A stretch of 64,000 nt of DNA from Sodalis ligni (GTDB lineage: Bacteria > Pseudomonadota > Gammaproteobacteria > Enterobacterales > Enterobacteriaceae). Location: positions 5,952,337-6,016,336 of the forward strand of contig NZ_CP075169.1 of NCBI RefSeq assembly GCF_016865525.2. Direction: 5' to 3'. The translations under genes were made by a program, and so were the position numbers. The first letter of the stretch is position 1, and the number at the start of each line of letters is the position of its first letter. Under the pieces are notes generated by a model that saw nothing but the letters and a program-made list of their open reading frames with translations, was not told the origin of the DNA and searched no databases. Shown piece after piece: positions 54,898 through 64,000 of this stretch.

Positions 54898-57363
54898 ATG
54901 TCAGGTTGGCGTAACATTTATTATGCGTTATTGGATTTGCCAATAAAATTGCTGGTGAGAAGTAAGGTAATCCCCGCGAATCCACGGGAAGAAACCGGTC
55001 TGGATCCCATGCGGGCCATGATGTACGTGTTACCTTATAATTCCAAAGCGGATTTGCTTACCCTGCGCGGGCAGTGCTTAAAGCTCCAACTGCCGGATCC
55101 GCTGATTCCCCTGGAAATTGACGGGGTAACGCTGCCGCGTTATGTCTTTATTAACGATGGTCCGCGGGTTTTCTCCTACTTCACCGAGAAGCCGGAATCC
55201 GTCAAGTTATTCCACAATTACCTGGACTTACACCGTAACAACCCCCAGCTCGATGTACAAATGGTGCCGGTTTCCGTGATGTTCGGACGCGCCCCGGGCC
55301 GTGAAGCACAGCCCAACCAACCGGCTCCGCAGTTACGGCTGCTGAACGGTTTTCAAAAATTCATCGCCATTCTCTGGCTGGGGCGTGACAGTTTTGTCCG
55401 CTTTTCCAATCCGCTGTCGATGCGGTACATGGCAACGGAACACGGCACGGATAAGACCATCGCGCAAAAGCTCGCCCGGGTCGCCCGGATACATTTTGCC
55501 CGCCAGCGCCTGGTGGCGGTTGGGCCGCGTTTGCCGGTACGCCAGGATCTTTTTAACAAGCTGCTGGCGTCCAAGGCCATTGAAAAAGCCATTGAAGATG
55601 AAGCCCGCAGCAAAAAAATCTCCACCGATAAGGCGCAGCAAACCGCCATCCAGCTGATGGAGGAAATTGCGGCGGACTTTTCTTATGAGGCCATACGTTT
55701 ATCGGATCGGGTATTGAGCTGGACCTGGAATCGCCTGTATCAAGGTCTGCACGTACGCAATGCCGATCGGGTCCGGCAACTGGCCGAAGACGGCCACGAA
55801 ATCGTCTACGTGCCCTGCCACCGCAGCCACATGGATTATCTGCTGCTGTCCTATGTGCTTTATCACCAGGGATTGGTGCCGCCGCATATCGCCGCCGGCA
55901 TTAACCTGAACTTTTGGCCGGCGGGCCCGATTTTCCGGCGCCTGGGGGCATTTTTTATCCGCCGCACGTTCAAGGGCAATAAACTCTACTCCACCATATT
56001 CCGTGAATACCTTGGGGAACTGTTCACCCGCGGCTACTCGGTGGAATATTTTATGGAGGGAGGGCGTTCCCGTACCGGACGCCTGCTGGAGCCCAAGACC
56101 GGCACGCTGACCATGACCATCCAGGCCATGCTGCGGGGAGGAAACCGGCCCATCACCCTGGTGCCGATTTATGTCGGCTATGAACATGTCATGGAGGTGG
56201 CCACCTACGCCAAGGAATTGCGCGGCGCCACCAAGGAAAAAGAGGGATTTTTGCAGATGGTGCGCGGGTTGCGTAAATTGCGTAATCTGGGCCAAGGTTA
56301 TGTCAACTTCGGCGAGCCTTTGTCACTGAGCGCCTATCTGAGCCAGAACGTGCCGCAGTGGCGTGATTCCATCGATCCTATCGAAGCCCAGCGTCCCGGC
56401 TGGCTGGCGCCGGTGGTGGATGACATCGCCGGCAAAATCATGGTGCGCATCAATAACGCCGCCGCGGCGAATGCCATTAATCTTTGTTCCACGGTACTGC
56501 TGGCTTCACGCCAGCGTTCGTTAACCCGGGAACAATTGCTGCACCAACTGAACTGCTATCTGGAACTGATGCGCAACGTTCCCTACGCAGCGGATGTGAC
56601 CATTCCGGATACCACGGCGGAAGGCTTGCTGGAGCATGCTCTGGCTATGAATAAATTCAGCGTTGAGCAGGACACCATCGGCGACATCATCTATTTGACG
56701 CGAGAACAAGCGGTGCTGATGACCTACTACCGGAACAACATCCAGCATTTATTTATCCTGCCGTCGCTGGTGGCCAGCATCATTCTCGGCCATCCCGGTA
56801 TAGACCGCGAGACGCTATTACGCCATAGCTATCTGCTTTACCCGCTGCTCAAAGCAGAACTGTTTATGCACTATGAAACGGCGGAGATCGGCCCGGTTAT
56901 CGATGCGCTGATTGAAGAGCTGCTCCGGCAGGGATTGATTATCGAGGAGGCGCGGCAACTCCTGCTCAACCCGGTGCGCGCCCAAACTCTGCAGCTCTTG
57001 GCCGCAGGAATAAGGGAAACCCTGCAGCGTTATGCCATTACGTTCTCCTTATTGCGGTTCAACCCTCAAATCAATCGAGGCACGCTGGAGAAAGAGAGCC
57101 GGATCATGGCCCAGCGGCTCTCGGTCTTGCACGGTATCAATGCGCCGGAGTTTTTCGATAAGGCGGTGTTTTCCACACTGGTGGCCACGCTGCGCGAAGA
57201 GAACTACATCAGCGACAGCGGCGATGCCATTAGCGGAAAGGTGCTTGAAATGAGCGAGATACTCAGCGAGTTGATGACGCCGGAAGTGCATTTGACCATA
57301 GAAAGCGCCAGCCTGCTGGTTGCCGCCCCCGGACTTCAACCCCTGCCGTCACCGGCGGAGTAG
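54898..57363 (+). CDS. plsB: Glycerol-3-phosphate acyltransferase PlsB
   Basis: PlsB is a membrane-bound enzyme that makes lysophosphatidate, the first step of phospholipid synthesis. This copy has 821 residues. Acyltransferase motifs are in order: [13 protein letters not shown] (HxxxxD, about 306-312), [27 protein letters not shown] and [13 protein letters not shown] chose the ATG at 54898 (MSGWRNIYY), which matches the start of E. coli PlsB; the frame is open further upstream but overlaps dgkA. The C-terminal third is the least conserved. Confidence 0.97.
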   Translation: MSGWRNIYYALLDLPIKLLVRSKVIPANPREETGLDPMRAMMYVLPYNSKADLLTLRGQCLKLQLPDPLIPLEIDGVTLPRYVFINDGPRVFSYFTEKPESVKLFHNYLDLHRNNPQLDVQMVPVSVMFGRAPGREAQPNQPAPQLRLLNGFQKFIAILWLGRDSFVRFSNPLSMRYMATEHGTDKTIAQKLARVARIHFARQRLVAVGPRLPVRQDLFNKLLASKAIEKAIEDEARSKKISTDKAQQTAIQLMEEIAADFSYEAIRLSDRVLSWTWNRLYQGLHVRNADRVRQLAEDGHEIVYVPCHRSHMDYLLLSYVLYHQGLVPPHIAAGINLNFWPAGPIFRRLGAFFIRRTFKGNKLYSTIFREYLGELFTRGYSVEYFMEGGRSRTGRLLEPKTGTLTMTIQAMLRGGNRPITLVPIYVGYEHVMEVATYAKELRGATKEKEGFLQMVRGLRKLRNLGQGYVNFGEPLSLSAYLSQNVPQWRDSIDPIEAQRPGWLAPVVDDIAGKIMVRINNAAAANAINLCSTVLLASRQRSLTREQLLHQLNCYLELMRNVPYAADVTIPDTTAEGLLEHALAMNKFSVEQDTIGDIIYLTREQAVLMTYYRNNIQHLFILPSLVASIILGHPGIDRETLLRHSYLLYPLLKAELFMHYETAEIGPVIDALIEELLRQGLIIEEARQLLLNPVRAQTLQLLAAGIRETLQRYAITFSLLRFNPQINRGTLEKESRIMAQRLSVLHGINAPEFFDKAVFSTLVATLREENYISDSGDAISGKVLEMSEILSELMTPEVHLTIESASLLVAAPGLQPLPSPAE

Positions 57364-57488
57364 AATAAGCAGTATCGACAATCCCTGGCGGCTTGGCGGA
57401 AAGCCGCCAGGGGCGGGCTGTGCGATGTTGTCTGTCGACTGCGATGCTGGCTGTCGACATAGTTCCGTGAGCTGTGGGCTGCGGATGA

Positions 57489-58370
57489 TTATTTCATCGC
57501 CTCGACAAGCAGGCTCAGCGCGATGCCGAGAAAGATCACCATGCCCACCAGGTTATTATTCAAAAAGGCTTTGAAGCACGCCGGCCGTTCACGTCCGGCG
57601 ATAAGCTTTTGCTGATAAACGAACAGTGCCCCCGCCAGCGCCAATGCGATAAAGAAAATGCCGTTCAATCCCGACCGCCATCCCAGCAAAACCAATAACA
57701 GCAGGGTAGCCGCTTGCAATATACCGATGATAAGCCTGTCATAGCGGCCGAACAGAATAGCGGTTGATTTAACGCCGATGCGGATATCATCATCCCTGTC
57801 CACCATGGCATATTGGGTGTCATAGGCCACGGTCCACAGCACGTTCGCGGCGAACAGCAGCCAGCATGAAATCGGTAAGGACTCACTAACTGCGGCATAC
57901 CCCATCGGAATTGACCATCCGAAGGCCGCGCCCAATACCAACTGCGGTAAATGAGTTATCCGCTTCATAAACGGGTAAACCCATGCCAGGACCAATCCGG
58001 CCACCGATAGGGCAATGGTCATGGAATTTAATGTCAGCACCAGGCCGAAGGACGCGGTGACCAGTGACAAGAACAGGACCTTTGCTTCTTTTTCACTGAT
58101 GTGGCCGCTGGGCAGAGGGCGCGACGCGGTACGCTTAACATGGCCGTCAATTTTGCGATCGGCGAAATCATTCACCACGCACCCGGCGGCACGCATTAAA
58201 AATACCCCGAGGATAAAAACCAGCAGAATGCCGACATCGGGAGTGCCCCGTCCGGCCAGCCACAGAGCCCATAACGTCGGCCAAAGTAACAACAGAGAAC
58301 CAATGGGTTTATCAATGCGCATCAACCGGCACCAGGCCTGCCATTTGCCCATTGTGGCGCTGTGTTCCAC
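57489..58370 (-). CDS. ubiA: 4-hydroxybenzoate octaprenyltransferase
   Basis: UbiA is a membrane prenyltransferase of ubiquinone synthesis; this copy has 293 residues and about nine helices. Both Asp-rich motifs are present, [15 protein letters not shown] (about 72-86) and [12 protein letters not shown] (about 192-203). I chose the GTG at 58370 because AAGGAG lies six bases upstream. The resulting N-terminus (18 residues up to RLMR) has the same length as in E. coli. It follows ubiC by 36 bp on the same strand. Confidence 0.96.
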   Translation of the reverse strand: MEHSATMGKWQAWCRLMRIDKPIGSLLLLWPTLWALWLAGRGTPDVGILLVFILGVFLMRAAGCVVNDFADRKIDGHVKRTASRPLPSGHISEKEAKVLFLSLVTASFGLVLTLNSMTIALSVAGLVLAWVYPFMKRITHLPQLVLGAAFGWSIPMGYAAVSESLPISCWLLFAANVLWTVAYDTQYAMVDRDDDIRIGVKSTAILFGRYDRLIIGILQAATLLLLVLLGWRSGLNGIFFIALALAGALFVYQQKLIAGRERPACFKAFLNNNLVGMVIFLGIALSLLVEAMK

Positions 58371-58406
58371 TTTTCTCTCCTTCACTTCATCAAAACGCCG
58401 CCGCTG

Positions 58407-58913
58407 TTAACGATACAGAGGGGCATCCGGTAAAAACAGTTCGGTTAGCAATAAGGGCTTTCCATGCGGACGCAGGCAAGAGCGACGCGCCCATAAATTC
58501 CCCGCCCGACCCAACTGGATGTAGTCACGGGTCGGCATCCCGTCGCGGAACAGCCATCGCCCAAGCGGCATATCCCCCAGAGTTTTGAGCGCGCACGCCG
58601 GTCCTTCCAGCACCGCGGCGGGAATAATCATACGGCCCGCCAGCCATGGATTGCCGTCGCCGTACAGCACCACCTCACGCAGCCAGTAGCGCTCGCTGGC
58701 GGGCAGCAAGGCAATATCGTCGCCCGCTTCGCCGGCGAAGACGTACCCCTCCCTGGCCCGCTGTACGCTTACCTGCCGGCAATGGCGTTCCAGGCGCCGG
58801 GTCATGGAATCGCACTCCAGCAGCCAATCTCTTTTAGTCGGATCAGGCTGTGGTGACTGTGGGGTTAACCATTGGATGGACGCCAGCAATGAGATATAGA
58901 GATTATTCGTCAA
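58407..58913 (-). CDS. ubiC: Chorismate pyruvate-lyase
   Basis: UbiC converts chorismate to 4-hydroxybenzoate, the substrate of UbiA; this copy has 168 residues. Product-site residues are visible in WLREVVLYGDGNPWL (Arg near 78), LGRWLF and the C-terminal LLLTELFLPDAPLY with the essential Glu. Translation seems to start at a TTG preceded by GGGGAACGG. The gene pair ubiC-ubiA is conserved. Confidence 0.95.
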   Translation of the reverse strand: MTNNLYISLLASIQWLTPQSPQPDPTKRDWLLECDSMTRRLERHCRQVSVQRAREGYVFAGEAGDDIALLPASERYWLREVVLYGDGNPWLAGRMIIPAAVLEGPACALKTLGDMPLGRWLFRDGMPTRDYIQLGRAGNLWARRSCLRPHGKPLLLTELFLPDAPLYR

Positions 58914-59048
58914 CCGTTCCCCATCGTTTGAAAATAAGCGGGTGACATTATTGTAGCCCAGAACGCCGGCTTAATGACCCGCCTGCGGCGGGAGAATTAT
59001 CTGCTGGGGGTTTCCCCTCGCCAATATCGCCCGCGGCGGGCGTCAAGT

Positions 59049-59077
59049 CAATAAAATGGCCTCCGGGAGGAGGCCAT
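59049..59077 (-). terminator. Rho-independent terminator of the yjb operon
   Basis: On the minus strand ATGGCCTCC/GGAGGCCAT forms a 9-bp stem with a four-base loop, followed by TTTATTG. It lies about 30 bp past the yjbH stop. Confidence 0.85.
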
Positions 59078-59107
59078 GGCAGCGCAGTAACCGATGTCGG
59101 TAAGTCA

Positions 59108-61195
59108 TCAGTTCAGTGCGGGAGAACGCTCGTCGGTTAAACCGTACAGGTAGAATTTGCGTCCGACCATCTGTCCGCCGTCGCGGGTCAGCGGTATCCA
59201 GTTCAGCTGGGCACGGGTCCGGTTCGGTGTTACGGTCAGCAGATCCAGCGGTATCGACAGGTAGAATCCCTTGGTGAAAGAGCCTTCGCCGTATTCTTCT
59301 TTGGAAACGTTGGTGAACGTGGCGAAAGCACCGGCGGTTATGCCGCTGTCAAAGCGCCGCGACACATCGAACGTCACGCCTTTGTCCTTCGCCAGGTAAC
59401 GCCCTACGCTGGCTTTAACCAGCACCCCGTTCATAAAGCTGGGCTGCCAGTAGCCGGTCAGGTTACCGGTGGCGACGCTGTAGTCGGCGAACTGCATCAT
59501 ATCGTTCCAGTCACGCTGCTTGACGTAGTTACCGTCCACGCCCACCGCCCAGTTGGCATCCAGCGGACGGTACAGCACTTCGCCGCCGACGCCGCCGTAC
59601 ATCATTTCCAGATAGCCGCCGTATAACTGGCCATACCAGCCGTCGCCCAGACCGGAGATGTAGGCGGTCTGCAGATTGCTGATATAGACATCGTTACTGA
59701 CATATTCACGAATGCGGGTGCGAACCCGCGGCAAATGGGAGTCACTGGGAGGATTGGTAAAATTGAATTTATTGTAGTTATTGATAATATTACCAAACAC
59801 GCTGCCAGAGGTAACCCAATGATTGGTTATCCAATAATTGGCCGTACCCTCCACGCCCAGCTGATACATGTAGAACGACTCGGGGCCGCCCACCGACTGG
59901 TTAAGTACCGGCGACCAGCCCAGCTCCAGGCGGCTGCGGTCGATATAATAGCCCTGTTCGGCACGCTCCGGAACATCCGGTTCGGTCCGGCGCTGTATCA
60001 GCGGCTGCTCATGCCCCAGCGGATAACCGCTCAAGGTATTCTGCAAACTCTTCACGTCGGTCTCGGTGGTCACCATCGGCATATGCAGCCGGGTCTCAGT
60101 CACTTTAAGGGTATTGATATTGGCCGGCAGGTTATTCACCAGGATGCGGTTGGCGCGATCCACGCCCTCCGTACCATCCCGATATTTATCCTGTTGACCG
60201 GTCATGTACATGGTATTGCCCTTGACCTGGATATGCGGCGCGGTATAACCCGCATTGCTGTTCAGATCCTCCAACTGCTGCGCCACCACCTGATGCTGCA
60301 GCATATCGGACTGTTCATTGGGCTGGTAGGCCGGTTTTTCACTGTCCAGGTGCTTCTGGGTCAAGTCGTTGAAATTGGTGCGCAGGGTCACACCGAACAT
60401 CAGGGTGTTGCCGCGTTCATAGCTAAGATTGACATCCGCCCAGTCGGCGACCCGATAAATCGCGCCGACATTCACCGGCGTATTCTGTTTCAGATCGCCG
60501 GCAAAATCGTCCTGGTAATTGTTGCCTTCATACTCCAGCTTCAGGCGCAGGGGCTGCCACGGCGTCTGGTACTCGACGCCGCCGAAAATCGCCGAGGGGC
60601 CGTGGAAAAAATCGCCGGTATTAAACGAACCGGCTGTATTATTGCTGTTGTCGCGGTGGCAGAACTTGTCTGAGGCCTCGCAGAAGGGGTTTTTAACGTT
60701 ACCCCGGGTACCCAGGTATCCCCAGCCAAGGCCGACGGAGAAGTCAAAAGGTCCCCAGGCCTTGCTGGCGGCCACAAACTCGCTGTCAAACAGGCCGGTA
60801 CCGCCGAAATCGCGGATGCCCACAGAGACTTCCGGCAGGTAATACCCCTCTTCCCACAGGCGCAGCTTGAAATCGATGCCCTTGTCTTTATAGGTTTGAC
60901 CGCCGCTGAAATTCGGATCATTACTGTACAGGCGGGTACGGACGTCGGTGTAGCGCACGGTGGATTCCAGCCAGGGGAACAGCTGGATATTGGCCGACCA
61001 GAAACGATACTGATTATTGTCACGGTAGTTAAGGCTGAATTCCCCGTCCCGGGCCATGCGCGCGGTAGGGGTTTGCAGCAGGCCCACGCCGCCCATATCC
61101 ATCTGCGACGGACCCAAAGGCTCGGTATAAGGGGTAGCCTGGCAAGCGGAGGCCACTGACAAAGCGATGAGGCTGAATAGATATTTTTTTTTCAT
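59108..61195 (-). CDS. yjbH: YjbH, outer-membrane beta-barrel of exopolysaccharide export
   Basis: This 695-residue protein is collinear with E. coli YjbH/GfcD. An N-terminal signal (about 1-20, ACQA) precedes [20 protein letters not shown], long stretches of beta-strand-like sequence ([23 protein letters not shown] region, [11 protein letters not shown]) and an end in [14 protein letters not shown]. These proteins form a double barrel thought to export or modify secreted polysaccharide. It is the last gene of yjbEFGH, and its ATG overlaps the yjbG stop. Confidence 0.93.
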   Translation of the reverse strand: MKKKYLFSLIALSVASACQATPYTEPLGPSQMDMGGVGLLQTPTARMARDGEFSLNYRDNNQYRFWSANIQLFPWLESTVRYTDVRTRLYSNDPNFSGGQTYKDKGIDFKLRLWEEGYYLPEVSVGIRDFGGTGLFDSEFVAASKAWGPFDFSVGLGWGYLGTRGNVKNPFCEASDKFCHRDNSNNTAGSFNTGDFFHGPSAIFGGVEYQTPWQPLRLKLEYEGNNYQDDFAGDLKQNTPVNVGAIYRVADWADVNLSYERGNTLMFGVTLRTNFNDLTQKHLDSEKPAYQPNEQSDMLQHQVVAQQLEDLNSNAGYTAPHIQVKGNTMYMTGQQDKYRDGTEGVDRANRILVNNLPANINTLKVTETRLHMPMVTTETDVKSLQNTLSGYPLGHEQPLIQRRTEPDVPERAEQGYYIDRSRLELGWSPVLNQSVGGPESFYMYQLGVEGTANYWITNHWVTSGSVFGNIINNYNKFNFTNPPSDSHLPRVRTRIREYVSNDVYISNLQTAYISGLGDGWYGQLYGGYLEMMYGGVGGEVLYRPLDANWAVGVDGNYVKQRDWNDMMQFADYSVATGNLTGYWQPSFMNGVLVKASVGRYLAKDKGVTFDVSRRFDSGITAGAFATFTNVSKEEYGEGSFTKGFYLSIPLDLLTVTPNRTRAQLNWIPLTRDGGQMVGRKFYLYGLTDERSPALN

Positions 61196-61950
61196 CAGTC
61201 AGGGATCCGGTGAGTCAACAAGGAAACAATTTGTTCATTTAAGCCCTGATAAGCACTGGGTAATGACCAGGAAGAAAAGCCGACGAAAATAATGCTGCCC
61301 GGCGCCGCTTCGTTATGGCGGCGATTCCAGTAGGCTACCGGGACCTGGCGGTACTTCCCGTCGGGCTGGATAAGCCAGGCATAGCTTTTTTCGGCGCCGC
61401 TTAAACGATCATGGCTATCAAGATAATCGGACACATCGCTGCCCACCTGATAAGGCTGCGAGCCGGCGGGCGTTACCGCGCCGAACACATGGACGCTGGT
61501 GGGCCGCGCCAGGGCATACACGGTATAATCGCCGCTTAATTTACGATCGGCCCCGTCTTCAAGCCGGATGAAATCCGGATCCATGGAAACGAACTGGCGG
61601 CCGGTGACTTTCAAGCCGGCAAGCTGGCTGCGCACCTGATCCACGGAATTTGCCAGGCCGTCGTTGCTATCCTGTCTCAGTTCAGCGCTCAGCGCTCCCA
61701 GCCTTGCCACCAGTTGCCGCTGCTGATCAAGCTGTGCGGCGGTAGCCAGTTTTTCCGCAATAACGGTGCCGGGCCACCAGGTATGTCCGGCCAGCGCCGG
61801 ATTAAGCGCGATTTGTCCCAGGTGGGTCGCGCCATTGACCACAACGGCCTGGGACCGGCCCGGTAGATAGATAGACACCCGGCTGTCGGCAGAGGCGGAC
61901 GCAATAAAACCAGCACATAAACTCACTATCAGTAAGAGTCGTTTTTTCAT
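61195..61950 (-). CDS. yjbG: YjbG, GfcC-family periplasmic protein
   Basis: This 251-residue periplasmic protein of the GfcC/YjbG family has a signal peptide (about 1-21, [11 protein letters not shown]). Blocks include [16 protein letters not shown] (substrate-loop-like beta-grasp repeat) and the C-terminal [24 protein letters not shown]. It is encoded between yjbF and yjbH with overlaps of four bases upstream and one downstream, so the operon is tightly coupled. It probably acts with YjbH in polysaccharide secretion. Confidence 0.92.
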   Translation of the reverse strand: MKKRLLLIVSLCAGFIASASADSRVSIYLPGRSQAVVVNGATHLGQIALNPALAGHTWWPGTVIAEKLATAAQLDQQRQLVARLGALSAELRQDSNDGLANSVDQVRSQLAGLKVTGRQFVSMDPDFIRLEDGADRKLSGDYTVYALARPTSVHVFGAVTPAGSQPYQVGSDVSDYLDSHDRLSGAEKSYAWLIQPDGKYRQVPVAYWNRRHNEAAPGSIIFVGFSSWSLPSAYQGLNEQIVSLLTHRIPD

Positions 61951-62603
61951 GGCTTATAAGGATTTAAAGTGGTGGTTTCAATCGGGAAAAAATCCGGTCC
62001 GATAAATTGTTGGGTTTTTTCTACGGCGCCGGTGCTCGTGTCGATCCAGAAACGGTTGCGATAATGGGTATTCAATTGCGCCACGGTGACATCTTCATCA
62101 AGGATGCGATAGGTCTGGGGAACGTTCATTACGGTCAAGGTTTCATTGCCGGCGATACTGAAGCGGGAAGTGAACGACGCGGAATAGGTTTGCTTATTCT
62201 GGGTCCAGGACTGAACGCGGGTCCATTCGGTGCCATCGGTAATCCTGTTGGCGTGCGCCAGCGGATCCGAGGCCAGATTGGTCACCTCAAGAAGGTTGTC
62301 GGTTAAATCCAGGGTTTTTACCAGCCGGCCGTTATGGGTGACAAGCATGGCCTTGTCACGGGTAACCCACTTCAGGAAGCCATTCTCGGCATACGCCAGA
62401 ACGACAAATATCTGCGAGCCTTTATTGACCTTGACATACATGCTGGCATATGGAAGATCCCGAATCTGTTCAGGGGTCCTTTCCACATCGGGCGTACCAA
62501 ATACAGCTACTTTAAACGTCTCGCCTATACCTTGTTGCGCTGGACTGCACGCGGCCACCAGAAAGCACACCACCAATAAGAAGAAATAGCGCACGTCGTT
62601 CAT
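61947..62603 (-). CDS. yjbF: YjbF, GfcB-family lipoprotein
   Basis: This lipoprotein of about 218 residues has a signal ending in the lipobox LVAAC (Cys about residue 19). TLDLTDNLLEVTN and RNRFWIDTSTGAVEKTQQFI are typical of the GfcB/YjbF family. I chose the ATG at 62603 because the longer frame would begin with a GTG inside the terminator hairpin at 62626-62649. It overlaps yjbG by four bases. Confidence 0.92.
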   Translation of the reverse strand: MNDVRYFFLLVVCFLVAACSPAQQGIGETFKVAVFGTPDVERTPEQIRDLPYASMYVKVNKGSQIFVVLAYAENGFLKWVTRDKAMLVTHNGRLVKTLDLTDNLLEVTNLASDPLAHANRITDGTEWTRVQSWTQNKQTYSASFTSRFSIAGNETLTVMNVPQTYRILDEDVTVAQLNTHYRNRFWIDTSTGAVEKTQQFIGPDFFPIETTTLNPYKP

Positions 62604-62620
62604 CCCAAACGAAGGAGACC

Positions 62621-62649
62621 AAAAAATAACCACACAAATGTGTGGTTAT
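62621..62649 (-). terminator. Intercistronic terminator between yjbE and yjbF
   Basis: A perfect 10-bp stem ATAACCACAC/GTGTGGTTAT (loop ATTT on the minus strand) is followed by T6. It lies 15 bp past the yjbE stop and before yjbF, so it probably lets yjbE be expressed much more strongly than yjbFGH. Confidence 0.9.
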
Positions 62650-62663
62650 CGAGTAATTATATT

Positions 62664-62939
62664 TTATCGGGTTGAAGTGGTGGTTCCGGTTCCGGTTGTT
62701 CCACCGCCACCGCCGTTATCACCGTTGTCATCGTTGTGGGAACTGATCAGCGCAGCACCCGCTATCAATGCCACCGCACCGACACCGATTGCCGTCGCGG
62801 CACCCGCGCCCAAACCTGAAGCGGCGGCCGTACTGCCCGTGGTGCCGTTGGAAGTGGTGGTGGTAGGTGCAGCCGCTATCGCGTAGGAACCACTAGCCAT
62901 CAGCATCGCAGCTATTACAACATTAAACAGTTTTTTCAT
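62664..62939 (-). CDS. yjbE: YjbE, small secreted Gly/Thr-rich protein
   Basis: This 91-residue protein has a signal peptide (about 1-23, SYAIAAA). A Thr/Ser/Gly-rich stretch is followed by a hydrophobic Ala/Gly segment (GAATAIGVGAVALIAGAALI) and a Gly/Thr-rich tail ending TTTSTR. E. coli YjbE has the same layout and ending. I chose the ATG at 62939 because it begins the signal peptide (MKKLFNVV). It is the first gene of the yjb operon; its function is unknown. Confidence 0.9.
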   Translation of the reverse strand: MKKLFNVVIAAMLMASGSYAIAAAPTTTTSNGTTGSTAAASGLGAGAATAIGVGAVALIAGAALISSHNDDNGDNGGGGGTTGTGTTTSTR

Positions 62940-63480
62940 ATTTATTACCTTAGACTCTTGAGGATGATGACTATAAAGCACTGGAATGTTGATTTGCCTT
63001 ATATAAGCATCATAAAGCAATATAATGCAATAAAATATATCTTGCATTCATCCCTGTGAATCAGGGGCTAAAAAATGGCATTCAAAAGTCTCCGGTGGCT
63101 TAAACCAGTGACTTCCGCTATTTGATCGAAAATTTGTAAGATTAAACGCTAATATAGGCGAGGAATAGACAGATTATTCAATGCTATGAAGCTTTCATGA
63201 CAATAATAAATCAGAAAATTCTCACGGCTTTATAGCGGCTGCCAGGGTAAATAGCAACGAGATTATAACAGCCTATCCGCTTGAAGTAACATGCTTTTAA
63301 ATTTTATGGCTCTTTTCAGCCAAGTCGCATATAAAAATTGTTAAAAGCCTTTTACCGGTTTTTAGGATTAACCTTACTCTTATCAAAAAGTTAATTATAA
63401 ACAAGCGGATACCATAAGCGGCAACGCTCGGGGCCATAACGGCAGCCACTCCTTGGCTGCCCGTTCGGTCTGTAGCGTAA
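62940..63480. other. Long 5' region of yjbE and 3' flank of pgi
   Basis: These 541 bp hold no gene. A hairpin GGCAGCCA/TGGCTGCC (63441-63461) past pgi may terminate it, though there is no U-tract. The AT-rich 300 bp before yjbE probably carry the operon promoter; I could not place a convincing RcsAB box. Confidence 0.5.
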
Positions 63481-64000
63481 TCAGCGGCGCCAGGCTTTGA
63501 AACGATTTATCAATCCGTTGGTTGAGCTGTCGTGGCTGGTGACATGGTCGTCAGCGGCTAATTCCGGCAGGATCCGGCTCGCCAACTGTTTACCCAGTTC
63601 TACGCCCCATTGGTCGAACGTGTAGATGTTCATGATGACGCCCTGGGTGAAAATTTTGTGTTCATACAATGCAATCAAAGCACCCAGGCTGTAGGGGGTG
63701 ATCTCTTTGAGCAAAATGGAATTGGTGGGGCGATTGCCCTCAAACACCTTAAACGGCGCCACATGGGTCACCTGTTCCGGCGTTTTACCCGCTGCGGCGA
63801 ATTCATCTTCCACCACCTGGAGTGATTTGCCGAATGCCAGGGCTTCCGTTTGCGCAAAGAAATTCGACAGCAGCTTAGCGTGATGATCGCTTAGGGGATT
63901 ATGGCTGATTGCCGGCGCAATAAAATCACAAGGTACGATTTTGGTGCCCTGATGAATCAGCTGATAAAAAGCGTGCTGGCCGTTGGTGCCGGGTTCACCC
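63481..64000 (-). CDS. pgi: Glucose-6-phosphate isomerase, 3' part
   Basis: The last 172 codons of pgi lie in the window, read from the right edge: [54 protein letters not shown], then [13 protein letters not shown] and the ending [12 protein letters not shown]. The catalytic His lies in NGQHAFYQ and the catalytic Lys in VELGKQLA. Pgi interconverts glucose-6-phosphate and fructose-6-phosphate. The gene continues beyond base 64000. Adjacency to yjbE is as in E. coli. Confidence 0.97.
   Translation of the reverse strand, partial: GEPGTNGQHAFYQLIHQGTKIVPCDFIAPAISHNPLSDHHAKLLSNFFAQTEALAFGKSLQVVEDEFAAAGKTPEQVTHVAPFKVFEGNRPTNSILLKEITPYSLGALIALYEHKIFTQGVIMNIYTFDQWGVELGKQLASRILPELAADDHVTSHDSSTNGLINRFKAWRR

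Noticed and set aside
59735-60673. A 312-codon open frame antisense to yjbH
   Set aside because: It mirrors the codon pattern of yjbH, has no ribosome site and no recognisable domain; it is a shadow of a GC-rich gene.
62940-63300. RcsAB box before yjbE
   Set aside because: No stretch matched the TAAGAATATTCCTA consensus well enough.
1-64000. tRNA, rRNA or known small RNA genes
   Set aside because: I saw no cloverleaf, rRNA signature or recognised riboswitch in any gap, although a covariance search was not possible.

Overview
The window is a chromosomal segment of a GC-rich gammaproteobacterium of the order Enterobacterales. The evidence is gene order: partial pgi, then yjbE-F-G-H, ubiC-ubiA, plsB/dgkA/lexA, yjbJ, zur, dusA, pspG, qor/dnaB, alr, tyrB, yjbQ, uvrA/ssb, ghxP, a yjcE-type antiporter and actP-yjcH. 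This is the backbone of the 91-92 min region of Escherichia coli with accessory islands between the core genes. The intergenic tandem repeats and several decayed genes suggest a Sodalis/Pectobacteriaceae-type relative, but that is a guess; no rRNA or other taxonomic marker is present.

Layout. 1-2.5 kb: end of yjcH, actP, and a 107-bp tandem array. 2.5-8.7 kb: a LrgA/LrgB pair with a divergent LysR regulator, a Na+/H+ antiporter, the purine permease GhxP and a glutathione transferase. 8.7-14.9 kb: an iron island with an FcuA-type ferric-siderophore receptor, fhuB, fhuD and a divergent FhuF-type reductase, carrying Fur-box-like sites; no fhuC ATPase is present. 15-19.8 kb: two LysR/enzyme divergent pairs and, between them, a HicA-like toxin with a two-domain putative antitoxin under a promoter whose -35 lies in a palindrome. 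20-21.7 kb: an AT-rich decayed gene with a Cys-His-Asp (papain-like) signature, a 7-bp microsatellite and an inverted-repeat remnant. 21.7-26 kb: ssb/uvrA and a 101-bp tandem array. 26-35.5 kb: a catabolic island with a TenA-like protein, a BtpA/SgcQ protein, a frameshifted PfkB kinase, a ribose-type ABC importer, a LacI regulator, a phosphotriesterase-like hydrolase and an M20 peptidase. 36.5 kb: a second AT-rich orphan with a Cys-His-Asp pattern. 37.6-44.3 kb: tyrB, alr, dnaB, qor, pspG, dusA. 44.6-45.9 kb: a multiply broken membrane-protein gene. 46.2-50.6 kb: two MmgE/PrpD proteins, an SDR and a GntR regulator. 51.3-64 kb: a small membrane ORF, an RcsA-like regulator, zur, frameshifted yjbJ, lexA, dgkA, plsB, ubiA, ubiC, the yjb exopolysaccharide operon and the 3' end of pgi.

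Three themes cut across the window. First, three tandem-repeat arrays start exactly at the stop codon of the gene upstream (actP, tenA-like, SDR). Two of them belong to one family, although they are 23 kb apart, and they keep a hairpin whose arms differ compensatorily. Second, several frameshifts lie at short homopolymers (kinase, yjbJ, the AT-rich pseudogenes), so either pseudogenisation is under way or the assembly carries indel errors. Third, two AT-rich orphans with Cys/His/Asp-Trp motifs look like horizontally acquired toxins or effectors.
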